A stretch of DNA of 64,000 nucleotides from Entonaema liquescens (taxonomy: Eukaryota > Ascomycota > Sordariomycetes > Xylariales > Xylariaceae), in the NCBI GenBank assembly GCA_902805475.1, contig CADCSX010000002.1:2604001-2668000 (forward strand). Reading direction: 5' to 3'. Shown one piece after another: positions 35,677 to 47,088 of the stretch. The notes beneath the pieces are model-generated. The model was not told where the DNA came from. It ran no database searches and was given only the letters and a program-made list of their open reading frames with translations. How positions within the stretch are numbered: the first letter of the stretch is position 1; each line of letters starts with the position of its first letter. Position numbers and translations under genes: made by a program.

Positions 35677-36378
35677 TAGAATAGGAATGAAGAACCAGTA
35701 GAAGAATCCCAATCGAAGATTCTTTCATCACGGTGAACGCAAATGGAACGAAATGAGAGGCTAACGATGCAGCTAACTGGAACGGGCGGAACGCTACTCT
35801 CCCATTGGCCCAACGATCTGGGTACCTGAAAATCGGTATAGCTGGAAGTACCGGGTCGCCTCGAGTTGTATGCCGATGGTACTTGGGTCCTGGCGGTGAC
35901 GCCGGTCACCCGTGGCCAAGGGAATAGCCATGCGGCGAGCGTCCAGAACTCGTTGGAATAATAACTTCAGCATCACATGTCGTCTCGGACCGGGGTTTAG
36001 TGGATCGCGATGGATCTACTATGCGATCCAACGGTCTGAATTTTTTTTCTTTTCACAAACTTGGACGAACCTGGGGGACTTTTTTGGCCGTATCAAGTAC
36101 CGACGGCTATTCGAGGGCCAGGAGGATTTCAACGTCGAGGCCACGAGGTACCTTTTGAAACTCTCTGGGGTTGTCCAAGTATCTATTTCTCACCAGGTAC
36201 GCGGTATACATTCCGATATACCTCAAGACAAACTTCCCCAACTTTTTTTTTTCTTAGCTGTCCGACGGGATAGGATATTGGAAATCAGACCCCATCCCGC
36301 CTCAGCAGGTGAGAGAGTAAGAGTAAGCTCTTGGTAAATTACCTACATGAAGGGTAATGTGATCTTCTCCTCTGGATA

Positions 36379-36402
36379 GGTAGGTAAGGTAAGGTAAGGT
36401 AA
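36379..36402. repeat. GGTAA 5-bp tandem repeat
   Basis: GGTAGGTAAGGTAAGGTAAGG is read directly, with one imperfect and three near-perfect units. Confidence 0.8.
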
Positions 36403-36967
36403 TATGCAAATCATTTGTTTGAGCGGAATGCCAATCCTTGGGGCCTTCGACTTTGCATGTTGATCCCGTCTATCAATCGCCAGCTCACCTCTTTTTTCTC
36501 CTTATCTCTTTACCCCTAACCCGTTAAGGGTGAAATGTTAGAGCGAATCATATTAGTTTGTCGTCAAATAAGGGATGCCGTCTAAGTTGCATGTGGCCTT
36601 CTGATAACAGATAGCGGCTCATCGCGTTTGGCTCGCGCATCAATAACTTCAAAATTTCATACGGGTGTTATCTTTACCGCCTCTTGCATAGGAAACAGGA
36701 GGCCCAATGGCGAGCTGTGGCGCAACTAGTATATCTAATGACCCAATAGATGTTGCAATACCTATCGCTATTGACTTCAAGAATGATGAAACACAGTAGA
36801 GATGGAATTGGCTCTGGATGCTTCGGGAAGCTGAAAGGGAGAGAGAAGATGAAAATTTCGAGATGGCTGATGATCAATTGGAAAGCCTACCTCGTTACGA
36901 ATTCATCAGGTACGGTACGGTACATATCCGTGTAAGGGTATTATAGGTACCTATGTCTCTAAACGCG

Positions 36968-37008
36968 CAGGTACAATTACAGGTACAATTACAGGTACAA
37001 TCGCAGGT
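36968..37008. repeat. 12-bp tandem repeat ACAGGTACAATT, about 3.4 copies
   Basis: Copies differ by one or two bases (GCAGGTACAATT, ACAGGTACAATT, ACAGGTACAATC, GCAGGTA). The unit contains the palindrome GGTACC-like GTAC core that is common in this intergenic region. Confidence 0.8.
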
Positions 37009-38715
37009 AAAGATGATGGAATCAAGTACATCAAATTACGTATAAAAGGTACTGTACATGATGGTACTTCGTACGTAAGTCGAAAATAGCATTAACGCGT
37101 ACCGGCTCTTAGCATAACCCCATAGGGCATAGCGCTATAGCCCCGGGCTCTGCACCTCTCGGGTGACTTGGTTAGATCCACCTGCCCCGCGATTTCGACG
37201 GTGTCATCCAGGAACCGCACACGTAAAAGTGCTGCGATTCTGATTTTCTATTACCCCCATATTACTTGATAGCAGCGTCTATCGAGCCCAATGGAGCAGC
37301 ACGAGGTCAGCCGATTTGACGCCAGGCGACTCTAACGGCCTCGTGATAGCTCAACAACTCTCTCTTGGCCTGCCGGTGCATATCGACGGTCCCAGGGTTC
37401 AACTTCTTATTACTAAACTTGTCGAGAGGTCAGTGGTCCAGCTCCCCGTCTTCTTGGATTTTCTTGGGTTAAGGGGTTCCCTCAGTTTTCATGGCGACAT
37501 ATCGTCCGAAAACAACGTCATGGGAACCGGTTGAGATCTCGAAACGAAAATATCGTCTCCTATTTTTTGCGGAGTCCAAGTGGAACAATTACTCTTCACT
37601 ACTCCTGTCTAGGTGACACTGCAGGGACAATCATCTGTTGCCATCGTCGAGTCCAGGATAGGGAGTTGTGTTCAGCGTTCGTTCGTTCGTTTTCGACTTA
37701 AACGTAAGCAACCTTATGCCGGTAGCTTTTGCCGCAATTCCAAGGATGGTAACTCTAAGACGGGGAGCTTAAGCGGCGTGCTGCTTACCTTACTGGTTTC
37801 CTTCCTAGCCATATTGCTTCGTGGCAACCTGGATAGGAGAAAAAAGGGGGAGAGAATCTTGAAAATACCTATTACAATACGGTAATGTTCCACAAACAAT
37901 ACGGGAGACGGAGAGCACCAGTTCGGGAGTACGCAGCGTTTATCGATCGATACGGTCCGGGACAAATGCTATTTTTAAACCCACTTCCACGTTTTCGCCT
38001 TGTATCAGCTGTAGCCTCCTATCAACGACTGTACACATATCAAAACTGGACTTGTACGTACTACATACGCACCCTAACCCCTGAATCGTAGATAAGCACC
38101 GCCACGATGGGAAACGGCCAACAGTCGACAATACGAAGAACCATTCAGGCCCTTTCCTTTTTTTTTTTCTTTTACGACTTATTCGATCTCAGACTAGAAC
38201 TCTCTTATGTTCCATCATCGTAGATATAATCTCACGGTATGATCCGAGGGTACGCATATGCATTGCCTTCTCGGTTCAGGGGGGTCGGAAGTTAGCCCCC
38301 AAACATTTAACCATACCCAAACAGCCAAACAACCAGACAGCCACAAAGAGCAGGTCAACGCATGTGGCATTCATTAATCCAGGGACGGCCCGTAAGGGAC
38401 ATGCAAAGAATCGCAGGCTTCGGTTGGAACCGCTCTACCGGTGTTCAACCTAAGCTAAAGACGCGACGCCCTATCCGCCAGCATTTGGATTTGCCGATGG
38501 GCGATGAGGAGGGCCACGCAATGTGAAGTGTTAATTGCAAAATGATAATTGCAATTAGTATAGAGGCGACTGGTGGAATTCCGTATTATCAATTTATCTA
38601 TCTAGCCGTAACGTTGTTCGCGATTCTTGTCAGTTTGAACTGAAAAAAAGCCAAGCCGTTGTTGCACTGCAGCGTCGATCCAACGATTGATACCTTCTTC
38701 ATGCTTCTCCATATT

Positions 38716-38754
38716 CCTTCATGTCCCCTTCATGTCCCTTCATGTCCCTTCATG
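38716..38754. repeat. CCTTCATGTC tandem repeat, about 4 copies
   Basis: Four copies with a one-base length change in one are read directly. Intergenic. Confidence 0.85.
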
Positions 38755-39366
38755 CCGAAGAGCAATATATCCGATCTGTCCAAAAAAGCTTGACGAAGCT
38801 TGTTAGCCAATTTGTACTACCCGAATCTATACGGTTTCTGGACACGTTGCGGATATTTGCATCCAGGTAGGGCCGGCTTATTGGATTTCTGTCTCGTAAG
38901 TAAGTTCCAAAGGTTGGATCGATTTGTCTTTTAAGATGCATCATGACTAAACGTTTTCTTCGCTTAATCGAACTTGGTCTCGAGTTAGGTAGGCGTTAGG
39001 TAAACGACGTAATTACTTACAGCCCACTTGCAGTCGATCGCCCCAATCCCGTCTTTTCTACCCCACCTACCATAATTGGGATCGAGGCTGCGAGGTTGTT
39101 ACTGCCGCAAAAGATTGGAGAAGAAAGATCGCGGGGTTTATCGAAAGAGAGAAAAAAAAAACCCCCCCAAAGTCGGACTGACGGGAAGTAACTCATTTAC
39201 ATGCACTCACCACTCACCACTCACCACTCAAAACCACCTTCAACAAAACACAAACACAACCCACAACTTATTATTCATCAAATTAATCCGCGTGTGGGAC
39301 CATATCCCATTATTTAATAATATCGTACAAAGTGACACTATCCTTATTTTTCTTTTAAATATTAGA

Positions 39367-40924
39367 ATGAGCGCCTCATCTGACCAATCGCGCTTTTCGA
39401 ATCTTCGTGCTCAGGCTGAAATCTTAGATGGGGAGGATGGACTCCGTCATTTGAGGGACGAATTTCAAGTCCCCACCAAGGCTGATATTAAACGAAAGAC
39501 ACTGGAAAAGCCGCAGCAACAGCAGCAAGGTGAACTGCCTTTTCCGGTCTGTAGCAACCGAAAGTCTTTACTCATACTGAAATTCCCTAGATCGTAACGA
39601 TCCCGCCTCAGCCGACGAGACAACCCCATGTACATACCTCTGCGGCAACTCTCTCGGATTGCAACCCAAAAGAACCGCAACTCGCATCAACCAGTATCTC
39701 CAAACCTGGTCCACCCAGGGCGTCCAGGGGCACTTCAAGCCCCTAGACGACTCTCCTCTACCGACATGGCTCGATGCTGACGCTCGAGCTGCCAAATCGA
39801 TAGCTTCCATAGTCGGTGCCGATGAATCAGAAGTCGCTGTCATGCAGACCCTAACAGCGAACCTGCACCTACTGATGTCTGCCTTCTATCGTCCCGATCC
39901 AAAAGGGAAGCACAAAATTATCCTAGAAAGCAAGGCATTCCCAAGCGATCATGTAAGAGATGATCCGCATGACGACAGACGTGCGTTCGCTGAGACGTGA
40001 TAGTTCGCTGTATTGAGCCAGATTCGCCATCATGGTCTCTCCCCAAGCACGTCCATGGTGACCATCGAGTCGCCCTACTCGGAAGATGCTCTCATTACCA
40101 CCTACGACATCCAGTCCATCATCTCGAAACACGCGTCGGAAACGGCGCTGATCCTGTTACCCGGTATCCAGTATTATACCGGCCAGCTGTTGGACATACC
40201 AACAATCACCGCGTTCGCGCATAAGCACAACATCTTCATCATCTGGGATATGGCGCACGCGGTAGGCAACGTCCCTCTTCACCTACACGATTGGGACGTG
40301 GATGCTGCCGCATGGTGCACATACAAGTACCTAAACGGCGGCCCAGGTTGTATAGGAGGTATGTTCATCAATTCGCGCAACAGCTTAGTGACGACGACAA
40401 TTACCGATGAGGAACCCGAGAGGGGCTACGGTAAGCGTCTATCAGGCTGGTGGGGAAATGACAAGGCGACTCGTTTCCAGATGGAGACTAGGTTTCACCC
40501 CGTAAAAGGAGCAGCCGGATTCCAACTCAGCAACCCTAGCATCCTCGATATCACAAGCCTAAGCGCCTCGCTCGAAGTTTTCGAACTTGCCGGCGGAGTC
40601 TTGCCCCTCCGAGAGAAATCTAAGCGGCTTACAGCATTTCTCGGACAGTGCCTGTCCCTCCTATCGGAAGATGCGAAACAGCTCTTTAGAATAATTACGC
40701 CGTCCGACCCGGACCAGCGCGGCGCCCAGCTGAGTCTGCTACTGGCAGACGGCATCCTAGACGAGGTGATGAAGGAGTTAGAGACGAGGGGCGTCATCGT
40801 AGACGAGAGGAAGCCTAACGTAGTCCGCGTCGCTCCCGCTCCCTTGTATAATTCGTTCGGGGACTGTGTCACGTTTGCCGAAGCTTTTGAGTTAGCCCTG
40901 GTGGCAACACAAAACGATTTCTAA
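39367..40924 (+). CDS. BNA5: Kynureninase (481 aa)
   Basis: This PLP enzyme cleaves kynurenine and 3-hydroxykynurenine to (hydroxy)anthranilate plus alanine, in tryptophan breakdown and de novo NAD synthesis in the cytosol. Exons 39367-39529, 39591-39952 and 40004-40924 join in frame. The start MSASSDQSRFSNLRAQAEIL is followed by a short polyglutamine run at the exon 1 end. Then come CTYLCGNSLGLQPKRTATRI and KAFPSDHFAVLSQIRHHG across intron 2, and WDMAHAVGNVPLHLHDWDVD with the PLP Asp. The Schiff-base lysine is Lys283 in WCTYKYLNGGPG. The GWWGNDKATRFQMETRF region and a C-terminal domain ending NVVRVAPAPLYNSFGDCVTF complete it. Intron acceptor TAG at 40001-40003 is fixed by the family reading. 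Not clustered with other kynurenine-pathway genes. Confidence 0.96.
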
Positions 40925-41672
40925 ACTAATCCTTATCGATGGTAGTGCTTAAACGTTCTCCTACGTACCAAGCCACATTTCAACTTGTATGCGCTGAGAC
41001 GATAAAGGTAAATTGTATGTAGGATAGCGTTAGAATAGAACGGGAAGCGATTTGGAGGATAGCCCTTTTTGAATATTCAATTCGTCAGCCAAGAGCTGCA
41101 GGATTATTCATACCTTAGCCCCTTTCATACAGTACTAGGCGCAGGCGTCACCAGCGTGGAAGTAGTTTAGACTTCCCTGCTATACTCCCTATACAATCCT
41201 AATTCTTAAACTCTTTTTGTTAGCTCTCAAATATGGTTCTATCATCTTCTCATGGAGGCTCCAACTATCATTATGCAAAATTAAAGGCAAGGAATAACAC
41301 TCTACCAATAATTATATCAACCACCATGCACAGTCACACGATATATCTTATACAATACATATTTGTGGGTCATCCGATATTCATATTTAAGTACGAATGA
41401 TATAATCCAAAAAGAAATTCAGAGACTAGCTCCAGATTGCACCTACCCCTGAACCCCCATAACGAATGACATCTAAAGGAACCCAGAAAGCAAGACAATG
41501 CAGAAACCCCTTTAGAAATGACTAGAAAATATACATGGAAGTGAGAGTACCTGAAAGAGACCTCAAGGTTACCAGATGCAAAAAAAGATCTAATATAAAA
41601 TTCGTCCCTTTTCACTAGCTAACGATTCTTTCCCGTCATAACTCATGGCGTCTCTACACCACCGTGACCCTT
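40925..41672. other. Convergent intergenic region
   Basis: This is 3' flanking DNA of kynureninase and the secreted repeat protein gene. No gene is seen. Confidence 0.6.
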
Positions 41673-42146
41673 CTAGGGCAGACCGGAGGGGAAACCAGTG
41701 GGTACGCCGGTGTGCGCACCAGTGGGAGCACCGCCGTTAGCACCGCCGTGATGGAATCCAGCACTAGGGAATCCAGTCGGGAGGCCCGTCGGGCGGCTTG
41801 TAGGAAAGCCACTGGGGAGATCGGTAGGGAATCCGCTAGGGAAACCACTAGGGAAACCACTAGGAGGCCCGTTGGCGAACTCGCTCGGGAACCCGCTTGG
41901 AAGGTCACTCGGGAAACCGCTGGGGAAAGCGGTTGGGAACCCGGCTGGTGGCCCGGTAAAGCTACCGCCGGCAGGACGCGTGAAGCCGGAGGGGAAAGGG
42001 TGCTCACCGCTCACGCTGGTGGGAAAGTCGCTCGGGTGAGGGAAGCTCGTGGGAAATGCGGCTGGGGTCCCGTTGGGCTGCTGCGGAGCAGGTAAGCCGA
42101 GGACGACGGCGACTAGGGCGGCAAGGGGAAGAGCTTTGAAGAGCAT
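41673..42146 (-). CDS. Small secreted repetitive protein, Gly-Phe-Pro-Ser rich (157 aa)
   Basis: A single-exon gene without recognised function. MLFKALPLAALVAVVLGLPA is a clear signal peptide, probably cut after VLG or LPA. The mature part of about 140 residues is almost entirely tandem GFPS/GFPT units with Pro, Ser, Thr and Gly, for example PSGFPSDLPSGFPSEF, spaced by 5-8 residues. It ends with a His/Gly patch (GFHHGGANGGAPTGAHTG). There are no cysteines, so it is not a Cys-knot type effector. Such composition suggests an extended wall-associated or surface protein. The repeat keeps several other frames open on both strands; the signal peptide decides for this one. A CT-rich/GTT-repeat leader lies just upstream. 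Confidence 0.75.
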   Translation of the reverse strand: MLFKALPLAALVAVVLGLPAPQQPNGTPAAFPTSFPHPSDFPTSVSGEHPFPSGFTRPAGGSFTGPPAGFPTAFPSGFPSDLPSGFPSEFANGPPSGFPSGFPSGFPTDLPSGFPTSRPTGLPTGFPSAGFHHGGANGGAPTGAHTGVPTGFPSGLP

Positions 42147-44178
42147 TTTTGCTGTGGTTATGGTTGTTGGTTGTTGGTTGTGGTTGAAAAGGTGTCGGTT
42201 CTGAAGAGTCGAACAGTTGGTTGATGGATTTGAGATTTTATAGAAAGTAGTAGCTAGCTTTGTTGTCTAATGATACAAGACTGTTGTTTGCTGCCGAGAG
42301 AAACGAATCCATTGTGGAAAGACTCTGGGCTTATAAGGACAATTTTTTGCATTCTCCTTTTTTTCTTCTCCTAGTCACTCTTGGTCCTTTGATTTGTTTG
42401 CACTTTCTTCTCAACAGACACAGAGGTGTAAGAAGTTTCGCAATGCAGCCACCTACCCATGGGCTGCGCCAAAGGCGGATTTGAAACCAAGGAGGCTTGT
42501 TACGCGTAAACTACGCAAACGACTGAGCAATTACCTTGAGACGGGGTTGGATTCGCAGCGCAGCGCCATCATATCATCAAGTACATAAATACCTACATAC
42601 TTGGACGGAAGAAGCCGAACCGGTCCTTGCGGCGCCGGCCTGTACGACACTCCTATAATTCGTCCAGGGAGTCCCCCCATAATATAATACATGGCTGTTT
42701 GTTTGCTGATCTCGACCTGTCATGTCGAAGCCCCCGGGGGGCTGCAAAATGGTACCCGCTTAATCGGGACCGTAGGTAGGTATTCGTAATGTATTACCCA
42801 TTTTATAAGCTGAGCCACCAACCAACACATATTCTGTTCATATTTGAGTCCCTAACTTCACCTCTTTAGTACTTGTCACGTAATTATTCTCCCCTATGAT
42901 CTTAGAATAAACCCAACCAGGGCATTTTCCCTCCTACGACGTAAAAGAGCATTTCGTACCCAGCCCGCGTGAGCCAGGGACAGCGGTTAACGCGTAATGA
43001 TGCACACGTAAGGCTTTTTTTTTTTTTTTTTTTCTTTCGAAGAAGTGGATTCTTTGCACGACCTCGGGCCCGAGTAACTACCGACTTGCGTGGGAAGGGT
43101 TTTAGTATATAAGGCAGGCAGGTATTGTTTGCCTTGATCCATTTTGTCTGAGGACCGTTATGGACATCTGGATGATGTGATCGAAATCGAAAAAGGCCCT
43201 TCTTTGTTGTGGCGACACTTTGGGACATATCTTTCAAGCCTTCTTAGTCAGGGCCCCGAGTTTCTTTGTGGAACAACACTCCGCTACATATCGAATTTCC
43301 AGACGAGGTCAGATCAGGTTGTTCTAGATGTCTAGTTTGGGAGTTAGCAGGCAAGTGATTTTTACTGCTAAAATATTCTTCCCTTTCTTAGGCTTATGAG
43401 CTGTCGAATATTTGCGTAGTAGCGTCTACAAAGACTTATTCATGAACAGAACTAACTTAGCTGTCCCTGCATTACACGTGGGACACGTTATTTCAAAACA
43501 TAACCCTTTCTTTCTCAAGGCAAATATGCTCGATCATGTTAGTATGACTGAAAATAGCAATGGTGTGCTTGAACTTAAGGATTGAAATGCATATCCAGAT
43601 CCCACTTAACGTGGGAGCCGCTGATCTGTCGATCTTGTACCACGTGGATTAGCTGAGCTGTGCTGTTAATAATCTGATATTTGAGTCTTTGTATGTGCTG
43701 ATAGATTCGTAAGTACGTTTTGGTTTATTAGAACTGCTACTTAATAACTTCTATCTGACGGAAAACTTAGAGGCATTGTCTTCTTAGCTAATATTAAGTC
43801 ACTTACAATACTAGTTGACCACAATGATATGTGAGTGACTCTCTATTTTTATACCAGAATACAATACAGTGTAACTGATAATTTATCTGGGATTTTGAAT
43901 TCTGATATATGATAAAATAGGGTTCTAAGAAGTCTTCTATATAGATTAAGATTGTTTTAAACAAGTAACGGCTCTATGCATGAAAATTATGATATATGCA
44001 AGATTCTCCCATCTGTGGGAATATGATATGCAATCCTTGTCCGAACAGCGTATCACAGTCATTTTTCTTCCTCCACCGCTGCGGGACCGTGGCGTAGATT
44101 GCCTGCGATCTACCGTTTCTCCCGCGTCTTATATATATAGTGTATAAAATTGCGCCGACGCCACCTATGCACAAACGT
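42147..44178. other. Intergenic region, 2 kb
   Basis: No gene is supported. It holds a poly-T run near 43017-43034 and becomes AT-rich from about 43.4 kb. Confidence 0.55.
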
Positions 44179-45054
44179 TTAAGCCAATTCATATCTCGTA
44201 GCAGCGTCAGTCGATAGTTCGGATCGGGGGTTGCCGTCGATCTCTATCCGACTGGACTTGACTGATGGCGCGAATTTCTCGTTGAGTGGCATTGGAGGTT
44301 CGAAATAAGACTCGAACGGATGCCCACTTGAAGACTCACCCGAAAGCTCTCTTGGCTGCACCTTGGGAGGCACTTTCGGGGGCTCTTGGTTCAGCATGAA
44401 ACTCTGTTGAGCATCTTCGACCCGGGCTTTCCTCCGGCGAACGAACCATAGACATAATATAACAAGCGCGAGAAACGCTACACCTCCAACTACTCCTCCA
44501 ACTATTGGACCAACGGGGGTAGAATTATTCGAGGCGGATTGTGAATCTAGCGTGGGTGTTGTTGATGATGATGATGTTGTTGTTGTTGGTGATGTTGTCG
44601 GTGATGCCGTCGACGTCAACGAGCTTGAGGAAAAACTGACTACACGAAGAGCGGGGTAAGATCAGTTGAACCGTTATTTCCAACAGTTTCGAGTTTACAT
44701 CTCTATACCTTGAGAAATCTCAGCGAGCGGCAATGCGCCGTCCGGTATGCTGGCCCCCGATTTAGAGCATCCGTCAGAACCGCGAATATTGTACCCTATA
44801 TAACCCTTTTCGCAGCAGAAAAAACCGGCATTGTCAAACATAGCCCATGATTCGTTGGCGCAACGGGGGGTCTCGACGGCGGCGGCCGTACAGTTTTGGC
44901 CGAATGGGCAACATGCTACGTTATACTGGCTCGGACATACGGTCGAGGAAGGGCAGCACGCGTGAAACGGACTTACGGTCACGCCGCAATCGACCTCACC
45001 GACGCAAGAGCCGCTTCGGCGAATGGCCCATCCGGAAAACTCGGTGAGGGACAT
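44179..45054 (-). CDS. Cys-rich single-pass membrane protein (268 aa)
   Basis: Function unknown. Minus-strand exons 45054-44709 and 44639-44179 join in frame (GTATAG donor, TAG acceptor). The start MSLTEFSGWAIRRSGSCVGE is chosen over an in-frame Met at 45156 because the extra 34 residues look untranslated. Residues about 15-105 carry many cysteines in pairs (VDCGVTV, HACCPSSTVC, VACCPFGQNC, GFFCCEKGYIGY). A Ser/Thr-rich stalk follows (SSSSLTSTASPTTSPTTTTS), then a Gly/Val-rich membrane segment (VGPIVGGVVGGVAFLALVIL) ending CLWFVRRRK, and a cytoplasmic tail with PPKVPPK. This plan is widespread in filamentous ascomycetes. No cleavable signal peptide is obvious, so a type III (reverse signal-anchor) topology is possible. 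Similar in plan to the gene at 28763. Confidence 0.8.
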
Positions 45055-46047
45055 TCTCTGGTTCGTTGGCGCGAATACTCTCAAGACGTGAAGTACTTCT
45101 TCTCCGGGTTGCGTAGAAGGGGATTTAAAAACAATACATTTTTTGCGTTGCGACAAATGAGCTGATAGGGGGGCTTATAGGATTCTTTTAGTTACAGGAC
45201 TAAGGTGATACCGTTGTATTACTATCGTAGGGCTGTGTGAGAGGTCAGCTCTTTTTTGCAGGTCTGGGCAGTTACTAAATACAAATTGGCTAGGTTATAA
45301 GCCAATCATTTCCTATTTTTGTTTTCTTCAGCCCATCGCCAAGCTCCTTAACATCCTAGTTAGTTTAATTGGTTGAGAGCATGCGGAATTACGAATGGGA
45401 TAGATAGCTATCCGTGAGAAGAGGTGTGAAGAATATATGACAATTGCGTTTAGCAATAGAGTACAGAGGGATAATAAGGGTCACGATATTGGAATTTTTT
45501 AGATCCATTGACGGTCAGGAATTAAGTTGAAGAAAGCGGGCGTGGCTGGAGTTGAAGTGGCGCTAAGGTAAATGCAGTTAGAGTGTTATTGTGGCTATGC
45601 AAGGTAAGGTTCCTGCCGACTCCCGCCTATGCCAGTTACATAATCGAACAGCCCACTCAAGTCGCCAAGCCAATTAGCAAAGTTGCTAGTCCTGGTTTTA
45701 GTGGGCGTTGTTCTTTTGTGACGTAATTGGCGTAGGTTTAAAATGTCGTGTTGATTTGCCATTAGGTCTTCCATTATGCCAAATTCCTTGATATTGGGCT
45801 TCTTGGGAGAATTAAATGTAACATCGCGAACTCGAACATTCTCACTACGGCCTTATTTAAATACTTGATAGAACCTTTTACTCTTCTCAACATCAACTTC
45901 CCACTAAATATCTCCAAAACTGGCCAAGTCATTGACGTTACATCTCTAGCATCATAAAACAGAATCAAAATAGTAAGTTAAATCCTTTTAATGGATACTG
46001 GGTCTAGCCAACTAATCGATATAGAAGTTGAATACGAACAAGACACC
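45055..46047. other. Intergenic region with leader and 5'UTR intron of the small ORF
   Basis: This contains a TATTTAAATA box (about 45853) and a CT-rich stretch. A spliceable intron at 45973-46024 has GTAAGT, branch CTAATC and acceptor TAG. No other gene is seen. Confidence 0.5.
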
Positions 46048-46176
46048 ATGCCTTTCTTCTACTCAAAGAGCTTCGGTGGCCGTCACTTCGGCACCAATGT
46101 CACCGCCGGCCGACACGGCGTACATAGAGGGCCATGGCGTTTTAGCTTTGGCAGGTTCAACTGCTTCAAGAGCTGA
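46048..46176 (+). CDS. Candidate 42-aa small protein, Gly/Arg/His/Phe-rich
   Basis: ATG at 46048 has a strong context (ACACCATGCC). The frame starts MPFFYSKSFGGRHFGTNVTA and ends FGRFNCFKS, TGA at 46174. The peptide is basic, with GRHFG, GRHGVHRG and WRFSFGRF patches, one Cys and no membrane segment. Support for a real gene is indirect: G/C-ending codons in an otherwise AT-rich region, a good start context, a TATA-like box and CT-rich stretch upstream, and an apparent 5'UTR intron (45973-46024) just before. No named family is recognised. It could also be the first exon of something longer or a chance ORF. Confidence 0.45.
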   Translation: MPFFYSKSFGGRHFGTNVTAGRHGVHRGPWRFSFGRFNCFKS

Positions 46177-47088
46177 TTTCTCTTTTGAATAGAGGCTCGA
46201 GGAGTTTTCTTTGTAGGATAAGGAGGGGAGTGGAAGGGGTTTCAAATTGATTCACAGCGGTATTTAAACGAAAGTAAGAGTCTTGGTTTGAGGAAATAAT
46301 TTATCTGGCAATGTTTCGACGGAATGATAACGGACTGGCTGGGATCAATTGTCTTGGATGGGTTTGAATTAAAGCACATTATCTGGTTATGATTACAAGC
46401 AAGAATATAATGCATGATCTAGACTTTAGCATCCTTGTCCGTTGTCTCGGGTTCTTCTAGAAAATCAGTTTTAGGGTTATGGATAGAGGAGGCTAAGACT
46501 TATAATGTTAAACATCGAGTAATACCTAATATCTATGTTACTATACGTAGGGTTACCAGATATTAAGTTTATCAGGTTGACAACTATAGGCTATGTCTTT
46601 AAACCCGGGAGCAGAAATATATCTCTTTGAAGCCCATTGACTACAGACAATTAATCTCATTAACTACCAACCCTAGTAACTATATCGGCACGTTCAGAGG
46701 AAACGGGATGAAATTAGAGACGAACGGTATGGTATAGGATAACTAACTGGTTGATAATTGGATTAGCACTCACTTGAAATATAATTCTCTATTCTCTATT
46801 TGATTTTATAATAACCGATTCAAGTTTGTCCTTATTTTGAGGGTTTAGCAGGCTGTGGTTACAGAATATTTGAGCCTCACATCTCGTAGCCAGGGTCCTA
46901 GAGATGCGCTAAAGTCAGATTGATACCTAGGGACTAACCGCGCTATGACCCCGCAATCAGGTAATCATATTTTACTAAGGGGGATAAGGGGATAAGGGGA
47001 TAAGGAACCGATTAGAAACTTATTCCAAAAATTCATAACGCGTGTAACTTACAAATAACTTACGAAAAAAAGGTTGAATCTGTTCACA
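46177..47088. other. Intergenic, AT-rich, HOT13 promoter at right end
   Basis: No gene is seen. Three GATAAG boxes in an 8-bp tandem repeat (46983-47004) lie about 85-105 bp before the HOT13-type start. Confidence 0.55.
46981..47005 (+). repeat. GGGATAAG 8-bp tandem repeat, 3 copies (GATAAG boxes)
   Basis: GATAAG occurs at 46983, 46991 and 46999. The base before each is G, so they do not fit the strict HGATAR consensus. The position just upstream of a start codon makes a regulatory role possible. Confidence 0.6.

Larger units (their letters stand above)
33975..39366. other. Intergenic region, 5.4 kb, no recognisable gene
   Basis: I scanned both strands and found no spliced or unspliced family signature. 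ORFs of 60-140 codons here start at non-ATG codons or have random composition. The region is rich in short tandem repeats, listed separately, and in GGTACC/GTAC-type motifs. The left 500 bp is the GDH2 promoter, and the right about 300 bp is the kynureninase leader, with a CACTCAC repeat near 39205-39228. Confidence 0.55.

Noticed and set aside
39076..39366. Extension of kynureninase to an upstream start at 39076
   Set aside because: The added residues are Lys/Arg/Thr/His-rich leader translation; the conserved enzyme begins at MSASSDQSRF.
41664..42095. 143-codon plus-strand ORF over the secreted repeat gene
   Set aside because: The repeat unit keeps many frames open; only the minus frame starts with a signal peptide.
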